Positions 1 through 7,711 of a stretch of 40,643 nucleotides of DNA are shown piece after piece (positions within the stretch are counted from its first letter, which is position 1; every line of letters starts with the position of its first letter). This DNA is from an uncultured Lachnospiraceae bacterium (GTDB taxonomy: Bacteria > Bacillota > Clostridia > Lachnospirales > Lachnospiraceae). The position numbers were made by a program, and so were the translations under genes. Location of the stretch: positions 1-40,643 of the forward strand of contig CANOVJ010000035.1 in NCBI GenBank assembly GCA_947570615.1. The letters are read 5' to 3'. The notes beneath the pieces are model-generated. The model was not told the origin of the DNA. It searched no databases and saw only the letters and a list, made by a program, of their open reading frames with translations.

Positions 1-126
1 GCAAACGCTGTCTCCATTTGCAGGGCAGCTTACTGAATATAAATAATTATGCCCCTTCATTATATATCATACGCATACAGCTTTCTATATGTTTTTTATA
101 TAAATGGGCTTTTTAGCATACGGGAG

Positions 127-151
127 AAAAATACAGGAGCGGTACGCCTGT
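127..151 (-). terminator. Weak candidate terminator after the ABC pair
   Basis: On the minus strand a 5-bp stem (ACAGG/CCTGT, 9-nt loop) overlaps the stop codon of the ABC gene and is followed by A and five T. The stem is short, so this is only a candidate. Bases 1-126 beyond it hold nothing I recognise. Confidence 0.3.
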
Positions 152-1761
152 CAGTCAAACCGGATCGCTTCGTCCGCCAGCGCCACCATTTTTTCATCAT
201 GGGAGATAAAAAGCATCGTCCCCGTATAATCCCGTATAAATCCCTCCAGCCAGGAGAGGGCCCGCTCGTCCAGATTATTTCCCGGTTCATCCATCAGCAG
301 AATATCAGCCTTTCTCAGAAGCGCCCTTGCAATGGAAATCCTCTGACGCTCTCCGCCGGAGAGAACCTCCGGGTCATCGGCGATCTCTCTGCCTGCAAGC
401 TCCTCAAGCCCTGCCCTGCGGATCGCCTCCCACACTTCCTCCTCCTTTGCATCCAGCCTGCCCAGCCGGACGTTTTCCCACACAGAGCCCCGAAACAGAA
501 AGGGCGACTGCTCCACATACGCGCACTTTTTTCTCCAGCTTTCCATGGAAATTTCCCGCAGCTCGATCCCGTTGATCCGTATCTCCCCGGTGTATCCGGA
601 ATACAGGCCGCACAGAAGCTTAATCAGGGTAGATTTCCCGCTGCCGTTTCTGCCGCAGACCGCCGTCCTGGCGCCCATTTTCACTTCATACTGTAAATCT
701 GCAAACACCTTCTTTTCCCCGTAGGAAAACCCCGTCTTTTCAAAGGAAATGCTCTCCACCCGGGATATTTCGGTGCCCTCCGGATTCTCCGCATCCGTAT
801 AAAACAGCGAGATCCGCTTCATCAGATTTTTGCACAGCGGAAGATTCCTTATGATTTTCACCATATAATCCATCGCCGCATTATAAATATAGTAGTAACC
901 GCTCATGGCAATGATGGCTCCCAGGGACAGGCCGCCGAGGGATACGGCCGCCGCGCCGCTCACCAGAAGAAGCAACAGGCAGATGGTATCCATCTGCGAT
1001 GTGATCAGATCCACCCTGGTCTCACAGACCGCCTTCGGGTCAAAAACCTTTTTTCTGTAGCCCTTCATGGCTTCCTTAAGCTTTCGCAGGTATCTCTCCT
1101 GCATCCCATACAGGCAGATCTGTACCGGCTTCCCGGCCATCTCGCTCTCCAGGCTGCGGATCCCGGACTTATGCTCTCTCTCCTCCAGATCGTATTTCTC
1201 AAGGGTTTTTCCCATGGCAAGGGGAAGAAGCAGCTTCATCAGGCAGACGCCGAAAACCACGGCGGTGAACCAGCCCAGCGTCCGTATGGACCAGTATAAG
1301 AGATAAGCCGCCACAAAGGGCAGGGAGATCCCCCACATCATAAGGTTCACCCAGGTGATCCCAAGCTGAATCTGATCGTCCTCCAGACGGTACTGGGCCT
1401 CGCTCCCCCGGATGCCTGTCGCCGCCTCAAAGGTCTTTCCCAGGAATCGCTCCAGAATCACGCAGCCATGGGAAAGGGATGCTTTGAACATGGTCACCTC
1501 CCCCAGCAGGGAAAACAGCAGCGGCAGCGCCACCGACAGACCCACGCACACCAGGATTCTGCGCAGCTCAGCGATTCCTCCCTGAATATGGCCAGCCAGC
1601 GCGTAATCCGCAAATTCCCCCAGAACCGTGGCGGAATATGTGCGCAGCACCTCCCCCACAACGATCTGCGCAGTGTAAAACAGCACGGGAACCAGGTAGA
1701 TCGCCAGGCAGTCCCGGCAGATTTTTCTATAAATTTTTGTTGTCTTATCCAGCTTATTCAC
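151..1761 (-). CDS. ABC transporter, fused permease/ATPase half-transporter (second of a pair)
   Basis: A 536-residue half-transporter: an N-terminal membrane domain of about 330 residues with several hydrophobic segments, then a nucleotide-binding domain. The Walker A motif GRNGSGKST is near residue 370, the signature LSGGERQR near 467, Walker B ILLMDEP near 487 and an H-loop SHD near 520, so the ATPase site looks intact. I chose a GTG start at 1761: it overlaps the upstream stop by 8 bases and has GGAAGGA ten bases before it. Longer reading runs back into the upstream gene out of frame. With its neighbour it most likely forms a heterodimeric exporter. The sequence does not show the substrate; peptide, bacteriocin or drug export are all possible. 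Confidence 0.85.
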   Translation of the reverse strand: MNKLDKTTKIYRKICRDCLAIYLVPVLFYTAQIVVGEVLRTYSATVLGEFADYALAGHIQGGIAELRRILVCVGLSVALPLLFSLLGEVTMFKASLSHGCVILERFLGKTFEAATGIRGSEAQYRLEDDQIQLGITWVNLMMWGISLPFVAAYLLYWSIRTLGWFTAVVFGVCLMKLLLPLAMGKTLEKYDLEEREHKSGIRSLESEMAGKPVQICLYGMQERYLRKLKEAMKGYRKKVFDPKAVCETRVDLITSQMDTICLLLLLVSGAAAVSLGGLSLGAIIAMSGYYYIYNAAMDYMVKIIRNLPLCKNLMKRISLFYTDAENPEGTEISRVESISFEKTGFSYGEKKVFADLQYEVKMGARTAVCGRNGSGKSTLIKLLCGLYSGYTGEIRINGIELREISMESWRKKCAYVEQSPFLFRGSVWENVRLGRLDAKEEEVWEAIRRAGLEELAGREIADDPEVLSGGERQRISIARALLRKADILLMDEPGNNLDERALSWLEGFIRDYTGTMLFISHDEKMVALADEAIRFD

Positions 1762-3361
1762 AATACAGCCGTCCTTCCCCGATCCGCCACCGGCATCCCT
1801 CCAGCCGGTCAAAGATCCCGTCATGGGTGATAATAACCGCCCCTCCCCTGCGCTCCTGCAAAAGCTCCAGAAGGACTCTTTTTCCGGGCTCGTCCAGATG
1901 GTTGGTGGGCTCGTCCAGAAGCAGAAGCCGGGGCTCAAGGGCAAAGGCCAGGGCAAGAAAGACCTTCTTCCTCTCCCCCTGGGAAAGCTGACATATCTTC
2001 TTTTCCCGCAGCAGGATGTCGTCGATCCCCAGCCGCCCGGCATTGCGGCGCAGCCGTTCCATCTTAAGCGCCTGTCCGGCAGGGCTTTCCTTCACACTGT
2101 CATACAACTCCTCCGGGGTCATGTCAAAGGCCGGATCCTCCTGCAGCAGATAAAAAAAGCTCACCGGAAAGCACTCCTTCCCCAGCTCCTCCGGGCGTTT
2201 ATTTCCGACCAGAACGGTTCCATCCTCCGCTCTCTCCATGCCCGCCAGCAGCCGGAAAACCGTAGATTTCCCGATCCCGTTGGGGCCTCTTATGATGTTG
2301 ATTTTCCCCATATCCATTTCCGCCAGAGGAAAGGCAAGCAGGGAACCCTCGTAGGAAAAGCGGATGTTTTCCATCCGGATCCCGGTCCCCTCCCAGACTC
2401 CCTCCGGAGCGGTCGTCTGCCCATACCATTTGCGGATCCGCTCCTGCGCCTGATCCGCCACCGCAAAGGAGGGCAGTGTATCAAAGACCTTCTTCACCGC
2501 TCCGTAAACGCCGGCGGAAAGGGCGATGGCCTGAACCCCGGTTTCCACAGAGAGCAAACCACCCAGCAAAAGCAGTCCAATGATACAGTATGTACCGTAT
2601 TTCAGGATATTGTCCAGCAGAGAATACATGCCCGACTCCGAGCGGTTTGCCAGGACAGACTCGTTCCCGATCACCCAGTAGCGTCGGTATATTTCCCGCA
2701 GCTTCTCCAGCCACCAGTCCTGCAGCCGGTAAAGCTTAATCAGAAGAAAGCCCTGGAATGCGGTGAGAATAAAATTCGTGATCTCCCCCTCTATCTCGCG
2801 GCATTTGTCATAGTTTATCTTCAGATACTTCCTGACGACAAGCGGCGGAATCACCTGCAGGAGAGAAATTCCCAGGATGATGGTTCCGGCCAGCGGACTC
2901 AGCCACAGCAGATATGCGCCAAAGAGCAGCGTCTCTGCCGCCGCCGCGATCATATCCGGCCGCCCCTGCATCAGCCGCTCCGTGACAGTGGTAAGGTCAT
3001 TGCTGAAGTTCTCCAGATTTCCTCCCAGACTGGAGCGGTGTAAGAGCTGCAGAGGATTTGCGAAAAACTGCCGGTACAGCAGCAGCCTGCAGTGCTGCTG
3101 TGCCTTCAGCATCCTCCGCCTCTGCACGGTCTGCAGCCTGATCCGTAGCAGAAGGAAGATCGACAACAGCGATAACAGGGCCGTCGCAAAACCCAGAACC
3201 GGCTTCACCTCCCCTGCCATCGCATGGGCGACGACCCGGGAGATCAGGACGGGCAGAAGGATGCCCCAGGGGATATCAATGAGATTCACCCAAAGTGAAA
3301 ACCGTCCCACACTGCGCAGCTCCTCCTGATATATGTATGTTTTTCTTTTTCTGTCAAACAT
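1754..3361 (-). CDS. ABC transporter, fused permease/ATPase half-transporter (first of a pair)
   Basis: About 535 residues: a membrane domain, then an ATPase domain with Walker A GPNGIGKST (near residue 359), signature LSQGERKK (near 459) and Walker B LLLLDEPTNHLDE (near 480). The signature is degenerate (LSQGE rather than LSGGQ), as often happens in one half of heterodimeric exporters. It overlaps the next gene by 8 bases, so the two are translationally coupled and probably act together at the cytoplasmic membrane. The start is uncertain. ATG 3373 lies only one base after the AGGAG, and ATG 3361 lies 13 bases after it; I prefer 3361. The substrate is not known. Confidence 0.85.
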   Translation of the reverse strand: MFDRKRKTYIYQEELRSVGRFSLWVNLIDIPWGILLPVLISRVVAHAMAGEVKPVLGFATALLSLLSIFLLLRIRLQTVQRRRMLKAQQHCRLLLYRQFFANPLQLLHRSSLGGNLENFSNDLTTVTERLMQGRPDMIAAAAETLLFGAYLLWLSPLAGTIILGISLLQVIPPLVVRKYLKINYDKCREIEGEITNFILTAFQGFLLIKLYRLQDWWLEKLREIYRRYWVIGNESVLANRSESGMYSLLDNILKYGTYCIIGLLLLGGLLSVETGVQAIALSAGVYGAVKKVFDTLPSFAVADQAQERIRKWYGQTTAPEGVWEGTGIRMENIRFSYEGSLLAFPLAEMDMGKINIIRGPNGIGKSTVFRLLAGMERAEDGTVLVGNKRPEELGKECFPVSFFYLLQEDPAFDMTPEELYDSVKESPAGQALKMERLRRNAGRLGIDDILLREKKICQLSQGERKKVFLALAFALEPRLLLLDEPTNHLDEPGKRVLLELLQERRGGAVIITHDGIFDRLEGCRWRIGEGRLYCE

Positions 3362-3408
3362 AGTTATAGCCATGCTCCTGTCAGGTTATTTTTGCTGTCA
3401 TGCTTTCT

Positions 3409-3414
3409 ATTATA
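3409..3414 (-). promoter_or_regulatory. Candidate -10 box for the ABC pair
   Basis: A perfect TATAAT on the minus strand lies just after the aspS terminator and about 50 bases before the first ABC gene. No good -35 box is visible at 17 bases, where there is a T-rich tract. It suggests the ABC pair can be transcribed separately from aspS. Confidence 0.4.
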
Positions 3415-3427
3415 GCGTAAACCGCAG

Positions 3428-3468
3428 AAAAAAACAGGCCCCCCTGCAAAACTGCGCCGGAGGCCTGT
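3428..3468 (-). terminator. Rho-independent terminator of aspS
   Basis: On the minus strand ACAGGCC pairs with GGCCTGT across a loop of about 20 bases, followed directly by a T7 tract. It lies 14 bases after the aspS stop. Confidence 0.8.
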
Positions 3469-3481
3469 GTCTGTGATCTCT

Positions 3482-5230
3482 TTATCTTATTTTAATGTGA
3501 ACCTCCCGAAGCTGCTGCTCGGTCACCTCCCCCGGCGCGCCGCACATCAGATCCTGGGCCGTGCCGCTCATGGGGAAGGGGATGATCTCCCGGATGTTTT
3601 CTTCTCCCCGAAGGAGCATGATCATCCGGTCAATTCCGGGAGCCATGCCTGCGTGAGGGGGCGCGCCGAACTGGAAGGCGTTGTAGAGCGCACCGAATTT
3701 CTCCTTCAGAACCTCCTGATCATAGCCCGCGATCTCAAAGGCCTTCACCATCACATCCAGGCTGTGATTGCGGACCGCGCCGGAGGAGAGCTCCACGCCG
3801 TTACACACAATATCGTACTGGTACGCCAGGATCTCCAGGGGATCCTTCGTCTCCAGCGCCGCAAGGCCTCCCTGGGGCATGGAAAAGGGATTATGGGTAA
3901 ACCCGATCTGCCTGGTCTGAGGATCCCTCTCAAACATGGGAAAGTCGTTCACAAAGCAGAACCGGTACGCGTTCTTTTCGCAGATCTCCAGACGGCTGCC
4001 AAGCTCGCTCCTGATCTGTCCCGCCAGGACAGCCGCCCGCTCTTCCTTATCGGCGATGAAAAAGAGGGTGTCGTCCTTTTCCAGCCCGGCAAGGACGCGC
4101 AGCTCGGCCTTGAGCTCATTTGGGATAAACTTGTCGATCGGCCCTTTGTAGGAGAGATCCTCCTGCACCTCCAGGTAACCCAGACCGGCCATCCCGATGT
4201 CCATGGCAAATTTCAGCATTTTCTCATGGAAGCCTTTGGACTGCTGCCCGTGGATCCGGATGGCCCGGACAGTTTTGTTCTGGAAGGGCTTAAAGCTGCA
4301 GCGGCCAAAAAACTCCGACAGATCGATGATCCGCAGAGGATTGCGCAGATCCGGCTTATCCGTGCCGAACTCCAGCATGGCCTGCTTATAGGGGATCACC
4401 GGGAAGGGAGCCTTCGTCACCTCAAAGCCTTCCGGGGCAAATTTCTCAAAGGCCGCCGTCAGCACTTCCTCCCCGGCCCGGAACACATCCTCCTGGGCGG
4501 CGAAGCTCATCTCAAAATCCAGCTGATAGAATTCGCCGGGAGAGCGATCCGCTCTGGCGTCCTCGTCCCGAAAGCAGGGAGCGATCTGGAAATACTTATC
4601 CACGCCGGACACCATCAGAAGCTGCTTATACTGCTGAGGCGCCTGGGGCAGGGCGTAAAATTTCCCCTTGTGATGCCTGGAGGGCACGATATAATCCCTG
4701 GCCCCCTCCGGCGAGGAGGCGCACAGGATCGGCGTCTGCACCTCCATGAAGCCCATCTGCGTCATTTTTTCCCGAAGAAAGGCGATCACCTTTGAGCGGA
4801 AAATCATATTGTCCATAACCTTTCGGTTGCGCAGGTCGAGGAAGCGGTATTTCAGGCGCAGATCCTCTCTGGTCTCCCTGGATGTGGCGATCTCAAAGGG
4901 CAGAGGCTGATACACCTTTCCCAGGATCTCCACACTGTGGGCCTCAAGCTCGATGGTTCCCGTGGGGATTTTGGGATTGTAGGTTTCCTCGTCCCGCTTC
5001 TCCACTGCGCCCGTGATGCTGACGCAATCCTCCCTGCTGATTCCCTTTAACAGGGAAGTATCTCTCATGACAACCTGTAAAACGCCGTACATATCCCGCA
5101 GGTCGATGAAGGATACGCCGCCGTGGTCGCGGATATTTTCCACCCATCCTGCGACCTTCTTTTCCTTTCCGATATCGCTCTCGGAAATCTGATCCAGTGT
5201 ACATTCACGATACAGTGCTGATAATTCCAT
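3482..5230 (-). CDS. aspS: Aspartyl-tRNA synthetase, bacterial GAD-domain type
   Basis: This 582-residue class II synthetase charges tRNA with aspartate in the cytosol. The order is an N-terminal OB-fold anticodon domain (GWVENIRDHGGVSFIDLRD), then the catalytic core with motif 2 (FRDEDARADRSPGEF), the GAD insertion, and motif 3 near the C terminus (APGIDRMIMLL). The spelling RADRSPGEFYQLD, with an extra G after SP, is one I associate with a sub-branch of AspRS also seen in alphaproteobacteria. The start is ATG 5230; an in-frame ATG at 5242 lies only one base after AGGAG. The gene stands alone between its T-box leader and a terminator. The Asn-type specifier in the leader suggests a non-discriminating enzyme that also makes Asp-tRNA(Asn) for GatCAB; that is inference. 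Confidence 0.95.
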   Translation of the reverse strand: MELSALYRECTLDQISESDIGKEKKVAGWVENIRDHGGVSFIDLRDMYGVLQVVMRDTSLLKGISREDCVSITGAVEKRDEETYNPKIPTGTIELEAHSVEILGKVYQPLPFEIATSRETREDLRLKYRFLDLRNRKVMDNMIFRSKVIAFLREKMTQMGFMEVQTPILCASSPEGARDYIVPSRHHKGKFYALPQAPQQYKQLLMVSGVDKYFQIAPCFRDEDARADRSPGEFYQLDFEMSFAAQEDVFRAGEEVLTAAFEKFAPEGFEVTKAPFPVIPYKQAMLEFGTDKPDLRNPLRIIDLSEFFGRCSFKPFQNKTVRAIRIHGQQSKGFHEKMLKFAMDIGMAGLGYLEVQEDLSYKGPIDKFIPNELKAELRVLAGLEKDDTLFFIADKEERAAVLAGQIRSELGSRLEICEKNAYRFCFVNDFPMFERDPQTRQIGFTHNPFSMPQGGLAALETKDPLEILAYQYDIVCNGVELSSGAVRNHSLDVMVKAFEIAGYDQEVLKEKFGALYNAFQFGAPPHAGMAPGIDRMIMLLRGEENIREIIPFPMSGTAQDLMCGAPGEVTEQQLREVHIKIR

Positions 5231-5250
5231 AATTATAACCATGCTCCTTT

Positions 5251-5381
5251 CAAAGTCTCGGAGACTTTGTGCGTAGCACAAATCTCCAGATGGAAAATTT
5301 TAATTTTCAATCTTCTCCTTTTCCTTCCCGTTCCTGCTCGCCCCATGCGCCGCTTTAGCGGCATACTTCCTCTGCATGGGG
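5251..5381 (-). repeat. Three inverted repeats between the T-box terminator and aspS
   Basis: Three separate stems lie here. CAAAGTCTC/GAGACTTTG (5251-5269) is a 9-bp palindrome. TTTGTGC/GCACAAA (about 5266-5282) overlaps it. A long stem at 5341-5381 pairs CCCCATGC with GCATGGGG around an inner GCCGC/GCGGC hairpin. None is followed by a T tract, so they are not ordinary terminators. They would be transcribed only when the T-box reads through, and could affect stability or ribosome access; alternatively they are a dispersed repeat. Confidence 0.6.
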
Positions 5382-5389
5382 CTGCGCAT

Positions 5390-5660
5390 AAAAAAATCCT
5401 GAACTGACTTTGCAATCAATTCAGGACGAATCATACCAATCCGCGGTGCCACCTGATTTACCGCCCATCCTCCCATCCGAATATTTATGCCATTTCCGGA
5501 CATTAAGAGCAGTCACTTTCGAAGCGGAAAAATTTCCGCCTTTAAACGGACAGCTGGTAAAGCTGTTATTCATGTGGACTCATTCTGCCGGCTTTCCACC
5601 CTCCCGGCTCTCTGGAAGCGATCTTCCACACTACTTCGTCTTCGTCGTCGCTGTATATTG
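5390..5660 (-). promoter_or_regulatory. T-box riboswitch upstream of aspS, predicted Asn (AAC) specifier
   Basis: A complete T-box leader on the minus strand. The stem I base pairs ACAGC with GCTGT. The loop-E partner sequences AGTA and GAA flank the specifier loop, the helix above pairs GTGTGGA with TCCACAT, and the apical CAGAGAG and GGTGGAAAG motifs are present. The specifier region reads GAA-T-AAC-A, placing AAC (Asn) at 5565-5567. The antiterminator T-box sequence (AGGTGGCACCGCGG) is at 5441-5454. The competing terminator is a long stem at 5397-5426 followed by T7 (5390-5396). Uncharged tRNA should allow read-through into aspS. An Asp codon (GAC) would be the naive expectation, and I do not find it at the specifier position. 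Confidence 0.85.
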
Positions 5661-5664
5661 ATAT

Positions 5665-5693
5665 ATAATAATGTAGAATCTCTGTTTTGTCAA
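5665..5693 (-). promoter_or_regulatory. Sigma-A-type promoter for the aspS leader
   Basis: TTGACA (5688-5693) and TATTAT (5665-5670) are separated by exactly 17 bases on the minus strand, just before the first stem of the T-box. Confidence 0.8.
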
Positions 5694-5725
5694 TTTATTT
5701 TAATCCTTTATTCTTCCCAAAATAC

Positions 5726-5754
5726 TTGGAAAAATGCGTCGTCTCATGTATAAT
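5726..5754 (+). promoter_or_regulatory. Promoter for the MFS carrier
   Basis: TTGGAA (5726-5731), a 17-base spacer and a perfect TATAAT (5749-5754) lie 65 bases before the carrier start. It is divergent from the aspS promoter, with about 30 bases between the two -35 boxes. Confidence 0.7.
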
Positions 5755-5818
5755 ATGGGGTAAAGATTCGTGTTTTTCACAAATACACTATACTAAATTT
5801 AAGAAAGTGAGTTACATC

Positions 5819-7123
5819 ATGAAAAACCTGTCAAACAACAAATGGGTACGGGCTGCGATACCCGCGTTACTTCTTCACTGCAGCATCGGCACTGTCTACT
5901 GCTGGTCCATTTTCAGCCAGGAGATCGCCGACTACATCGGCTTTTCCAAGGGCGCTACGGAGTGGGCCTTCAGCTTCGCCATCTTCTTCCTTGGCATGTC
6001 CGCCGCTTTCCTGGGAAATATCGTGGAAAAGGACATCCATAAGTCTTCCCTGATCGCTGCCATCTGCTTTGCCTGTGGTATGGCGGGAACCGGATTCTTT
6101 ATCTGGTACGGCGGAGCCCATCCCGGAAGCATACTCTCCCTGCTGGGGATCTATGTGTGCTACGGCTTCATCATGGGAATCGGCCTGGGAACCGGCTATC
6201 TCTCCCCCGTTAAGACGCTCATGCTCTGGTTCGAGGACCGCAAGGGACTCGCCACCGGACTTGCCGTGGCAGGCTTCGGCGCGGCCAAGGCCATCGCCAG
6301 CCCCATCATGCAGGCGCTCTTAACTTCCCTGGGCGAGGGCGGCATCTACAAAATGTTCCTGATCCTGGCGGTGGTATACTTCGTGATGATGTTCGTGGGG
6401 CATCTTCTTCTTGCCAAGCCCGCCGGATGGCATGAGCCCGCCTCCACCGCGAAGGGCGCCCGCGCCATCGACGTGATTAAGGAAAAGCCCGTCACCTTTA
6501 TCGGCATCTGGCTCATGTTCTACTTAAACATCACCTGCGGACTTGCCCTGATCTCTCAGGAAAAGATGATCATCAAGTGTATTGGTCTGGTCGGCGCGGT
6601 GGGCGTGCTCTCCTCCGTCACCGCAGTTTTCAACGCGGGCGGTCGTCTTGGCTTCTCCGCCTGGGCTGACACCTTCAGGGACAGAAACACCATTTACAAG
6701 ATCATCTTCATTCTGTCCATCGTGGCCACGGGGCTGGTGATCCTGACGCAGGGCATCACCAACATGGGCGCAAATACGCTGTTCATGATTCTGGTTCTGA
6801 TTCTTCTCTTCGTGGTTAACGCCGGATATGGCGGCGGTTTCAGCAATGTGCCGACCCTGCTCTCCGACCACTACGGCATGAAAAATATCAGCGCCATCCA
6901 CGGCATCACCCTTTCCGCCTGGGCTTTCGCGGGCCTCACCGGAAACCAGATGGCCTCCTTTATCGTGAAGCGCTTCGGCACGGAGGTGCCCCTGGCCGAC
7001 GGAACAACCATGGTCAATCCCTCCGGCTACCAGATGGTGCTGTATGTGACCCTGGTGCTCTACATCGTGGCAGCAGTGATCTGCTTTACCATGGTGGGGA
7101 AGAAGTCGGAGAAGAAGAAATAA
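5819..7123 (+). CDS. MFS transporter, oxalate/formate antiporter (OFA) family
   Basis: A 434-residue protein with about twelve hydrophobic segments, the usual length for the major facilitator superfamily. The N-terminal part, with SIGTVYCWSIFS after helix 1 and a GLGTGYLSPV loop, is typical of OFA-type carriers related to OxlT. It should exchange small carboxylates across the cytoplasmic membrane; the actual substrate cannot be read from sequence. I start at ATG 5819, behind GAAAGTGAG, because the residues before it show no family character. It is monocistronic: it has its own promoter and a strong terminator, and no oxalate-degrading genes (oxalyl-CoA decarboxylase, formyl-CoA transferase) lie beside it, so oxalate itself is unproven. 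Confidence 0.85.
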   Translation: MKNLSNNKWVRAAIPALLLHCSIGTVYCWSIFSQEIADYIGFSKGATEWAFSFAIFFLGMSAAFLGNIVEKDIHKSSLIAAICFACGMAGTGFFIWYGGAHPGSILSLLGIYVCYGFIMGIGLGTGYLSPVKTLMLWFEDRKGLATGLAVAGFGAAKAIASPIMQALLTSLGEGGIYKMFLILAVVYFVMMFVGHLLLAKPAGWHEPASTAKGARAIDVIKEKPVTFIGIWLMFYLNITCGLALISQEKMIIKCIGLVGAVGVLSSVTAVFNAGGRLGFSAWADTFRDRNTIYKIIFILSIVATGLVILTQGITNMGANTLFMILVLILLFVVNAGYGGGFSNVPTLLSDHYGMKNISAIHGITLSAWAFAGLTGNQMASFIVKRFGTEVPLADGTTMVNPSGYQMVLYVTLVLYIVAAVICFTMVGKKSEKKK

Positions 7124-7155
7124 GACCGGCTTTTTGACAGAAATACAGGATTTAG

Positions 7156-7192
7156 AAACGCTTTCGGGGCAGCGCCCTCGAAAGCGTTTTTT
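7156..7192 (+). terminator. Terminator of the MFS gene
   Basis: AACGCTTTCG pairs with CGAAAGCGTT around a GC-rich loop, followed by TTTTTTA. A clear intrinsic terminator 33 bases after the stop. Confidence 0.85.
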
Positions 7193-7276
7193 ATACTGAT
7201 TTTGTTCTTCATTTCCCACTTTTCACGGCTTTAAAATCTCTCCTCCCGCATCATAAATTCCATCATATTGACATGC

Positions 7277-7490
7277 TTAATAGTTAAACTCCCTGTCGCG
7301 CAATATAAAATCACATTCCAGGCTCCCGATTCTGCCAACGCTGACGGCATAGTCCAGGCTTCGCGCATAAAAATAAATGATATTCTCGTCTTTTACTCCT
7401 CTGCTTCTGAGTTCATCCGCAATCATTTCCATAAGGCTTGACTTACCGCATCTCCGGATGCCGGAGATCACCTTAATCAGACCGCTTTAT
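7277..7490 (-). pseudogene. Remnant of an AAA ATPase with DUF4143 domain
   Basis: The fragment opens with LIKVISGIRRCGKSSL, the Walker A region typical of the N-terminal third of DUF4143-type AAA ATPases. It then jumps to LECDFILRDREFNY, which belongs near the C terminus of the same family. A stop codon lies two codons before the Walker A segment and another immediately after FNY. The family is usually around 400 residues, so most of the gene has been deleted. There is no sign of function. It is one of several decayed genes in the window. Confidence 0.7.
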
Positions 7491-7500
7491 AAAAAACCAC

Positions 7501-7549
7501 AGTTAACGTTACAGTCTTTGCGTTTTTATCAAAATCTGTAACGTTAACT
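7501..7549. repeat. Perfect 14-bp inverted repeat
   Basis: AGTTAACGTTACAG (7501-7514) and its exact reverse complement (7536-7549) flank a 21-base AT-rich loop; pairing continues outward imperfectly. It sits between the ATPase remnant and marR. Neither side has a T tract. It could be a miniature-element scar, a transcript-end hairpin for the lost gene, or a protein site. Confidence 0.75.
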
Positions 7550-7620
7550 ATGGGTAACCTGTATCCGGGAGCCGGCTGAAAGCAAACCGAAACGCCTGAG
7601 TCAGGTTGTCAATATTATAA

Positions 7621-7663
7621 TTCTATATAGAACCTTGACAAATAAAGTTCTATATAGTACCAT
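7621..7663 (+). promoter_or_regulatory. marR promoter with two candidate operators
   Basis: TTGACA (7635-7640), a 17-base spacer and TACCAT (7658-7663) form the promoter. A perfect palindrome TTCTATATAGAA (7621-7632) lies just before the -35 box. A near copy, TTCTATATAGTA (7648-7659), fills the spacer, 27 bases centre to centre. Placement over the core promoter suggests autorepression by the downstream MarR protein. Confidence 0.65.
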
Positions 7664-7711
7664 ATTGATATCCGGAAAGTAAATGGAAGATAATTTTGCA
7701 GGGGTACAGAA

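Noticed and set aside
3467-4795. Long open frame on the plus strand opposite aspS
   Set aside because: It mirrors the codon pattern of aspS, has no ribosome site and no family character. The same holds for long opposite-strand frames at 1823-3043, 10839-12059, 15425-16849, 19329-20894 and 28204-29574.
7501-7549. Perfect inverted repeat as terminator for marR or the MFS gene
   Set aside because: It is upstream of marR, and the MFS gene already ends at a strong terminator at 7156-7192. It lacks T tracts.
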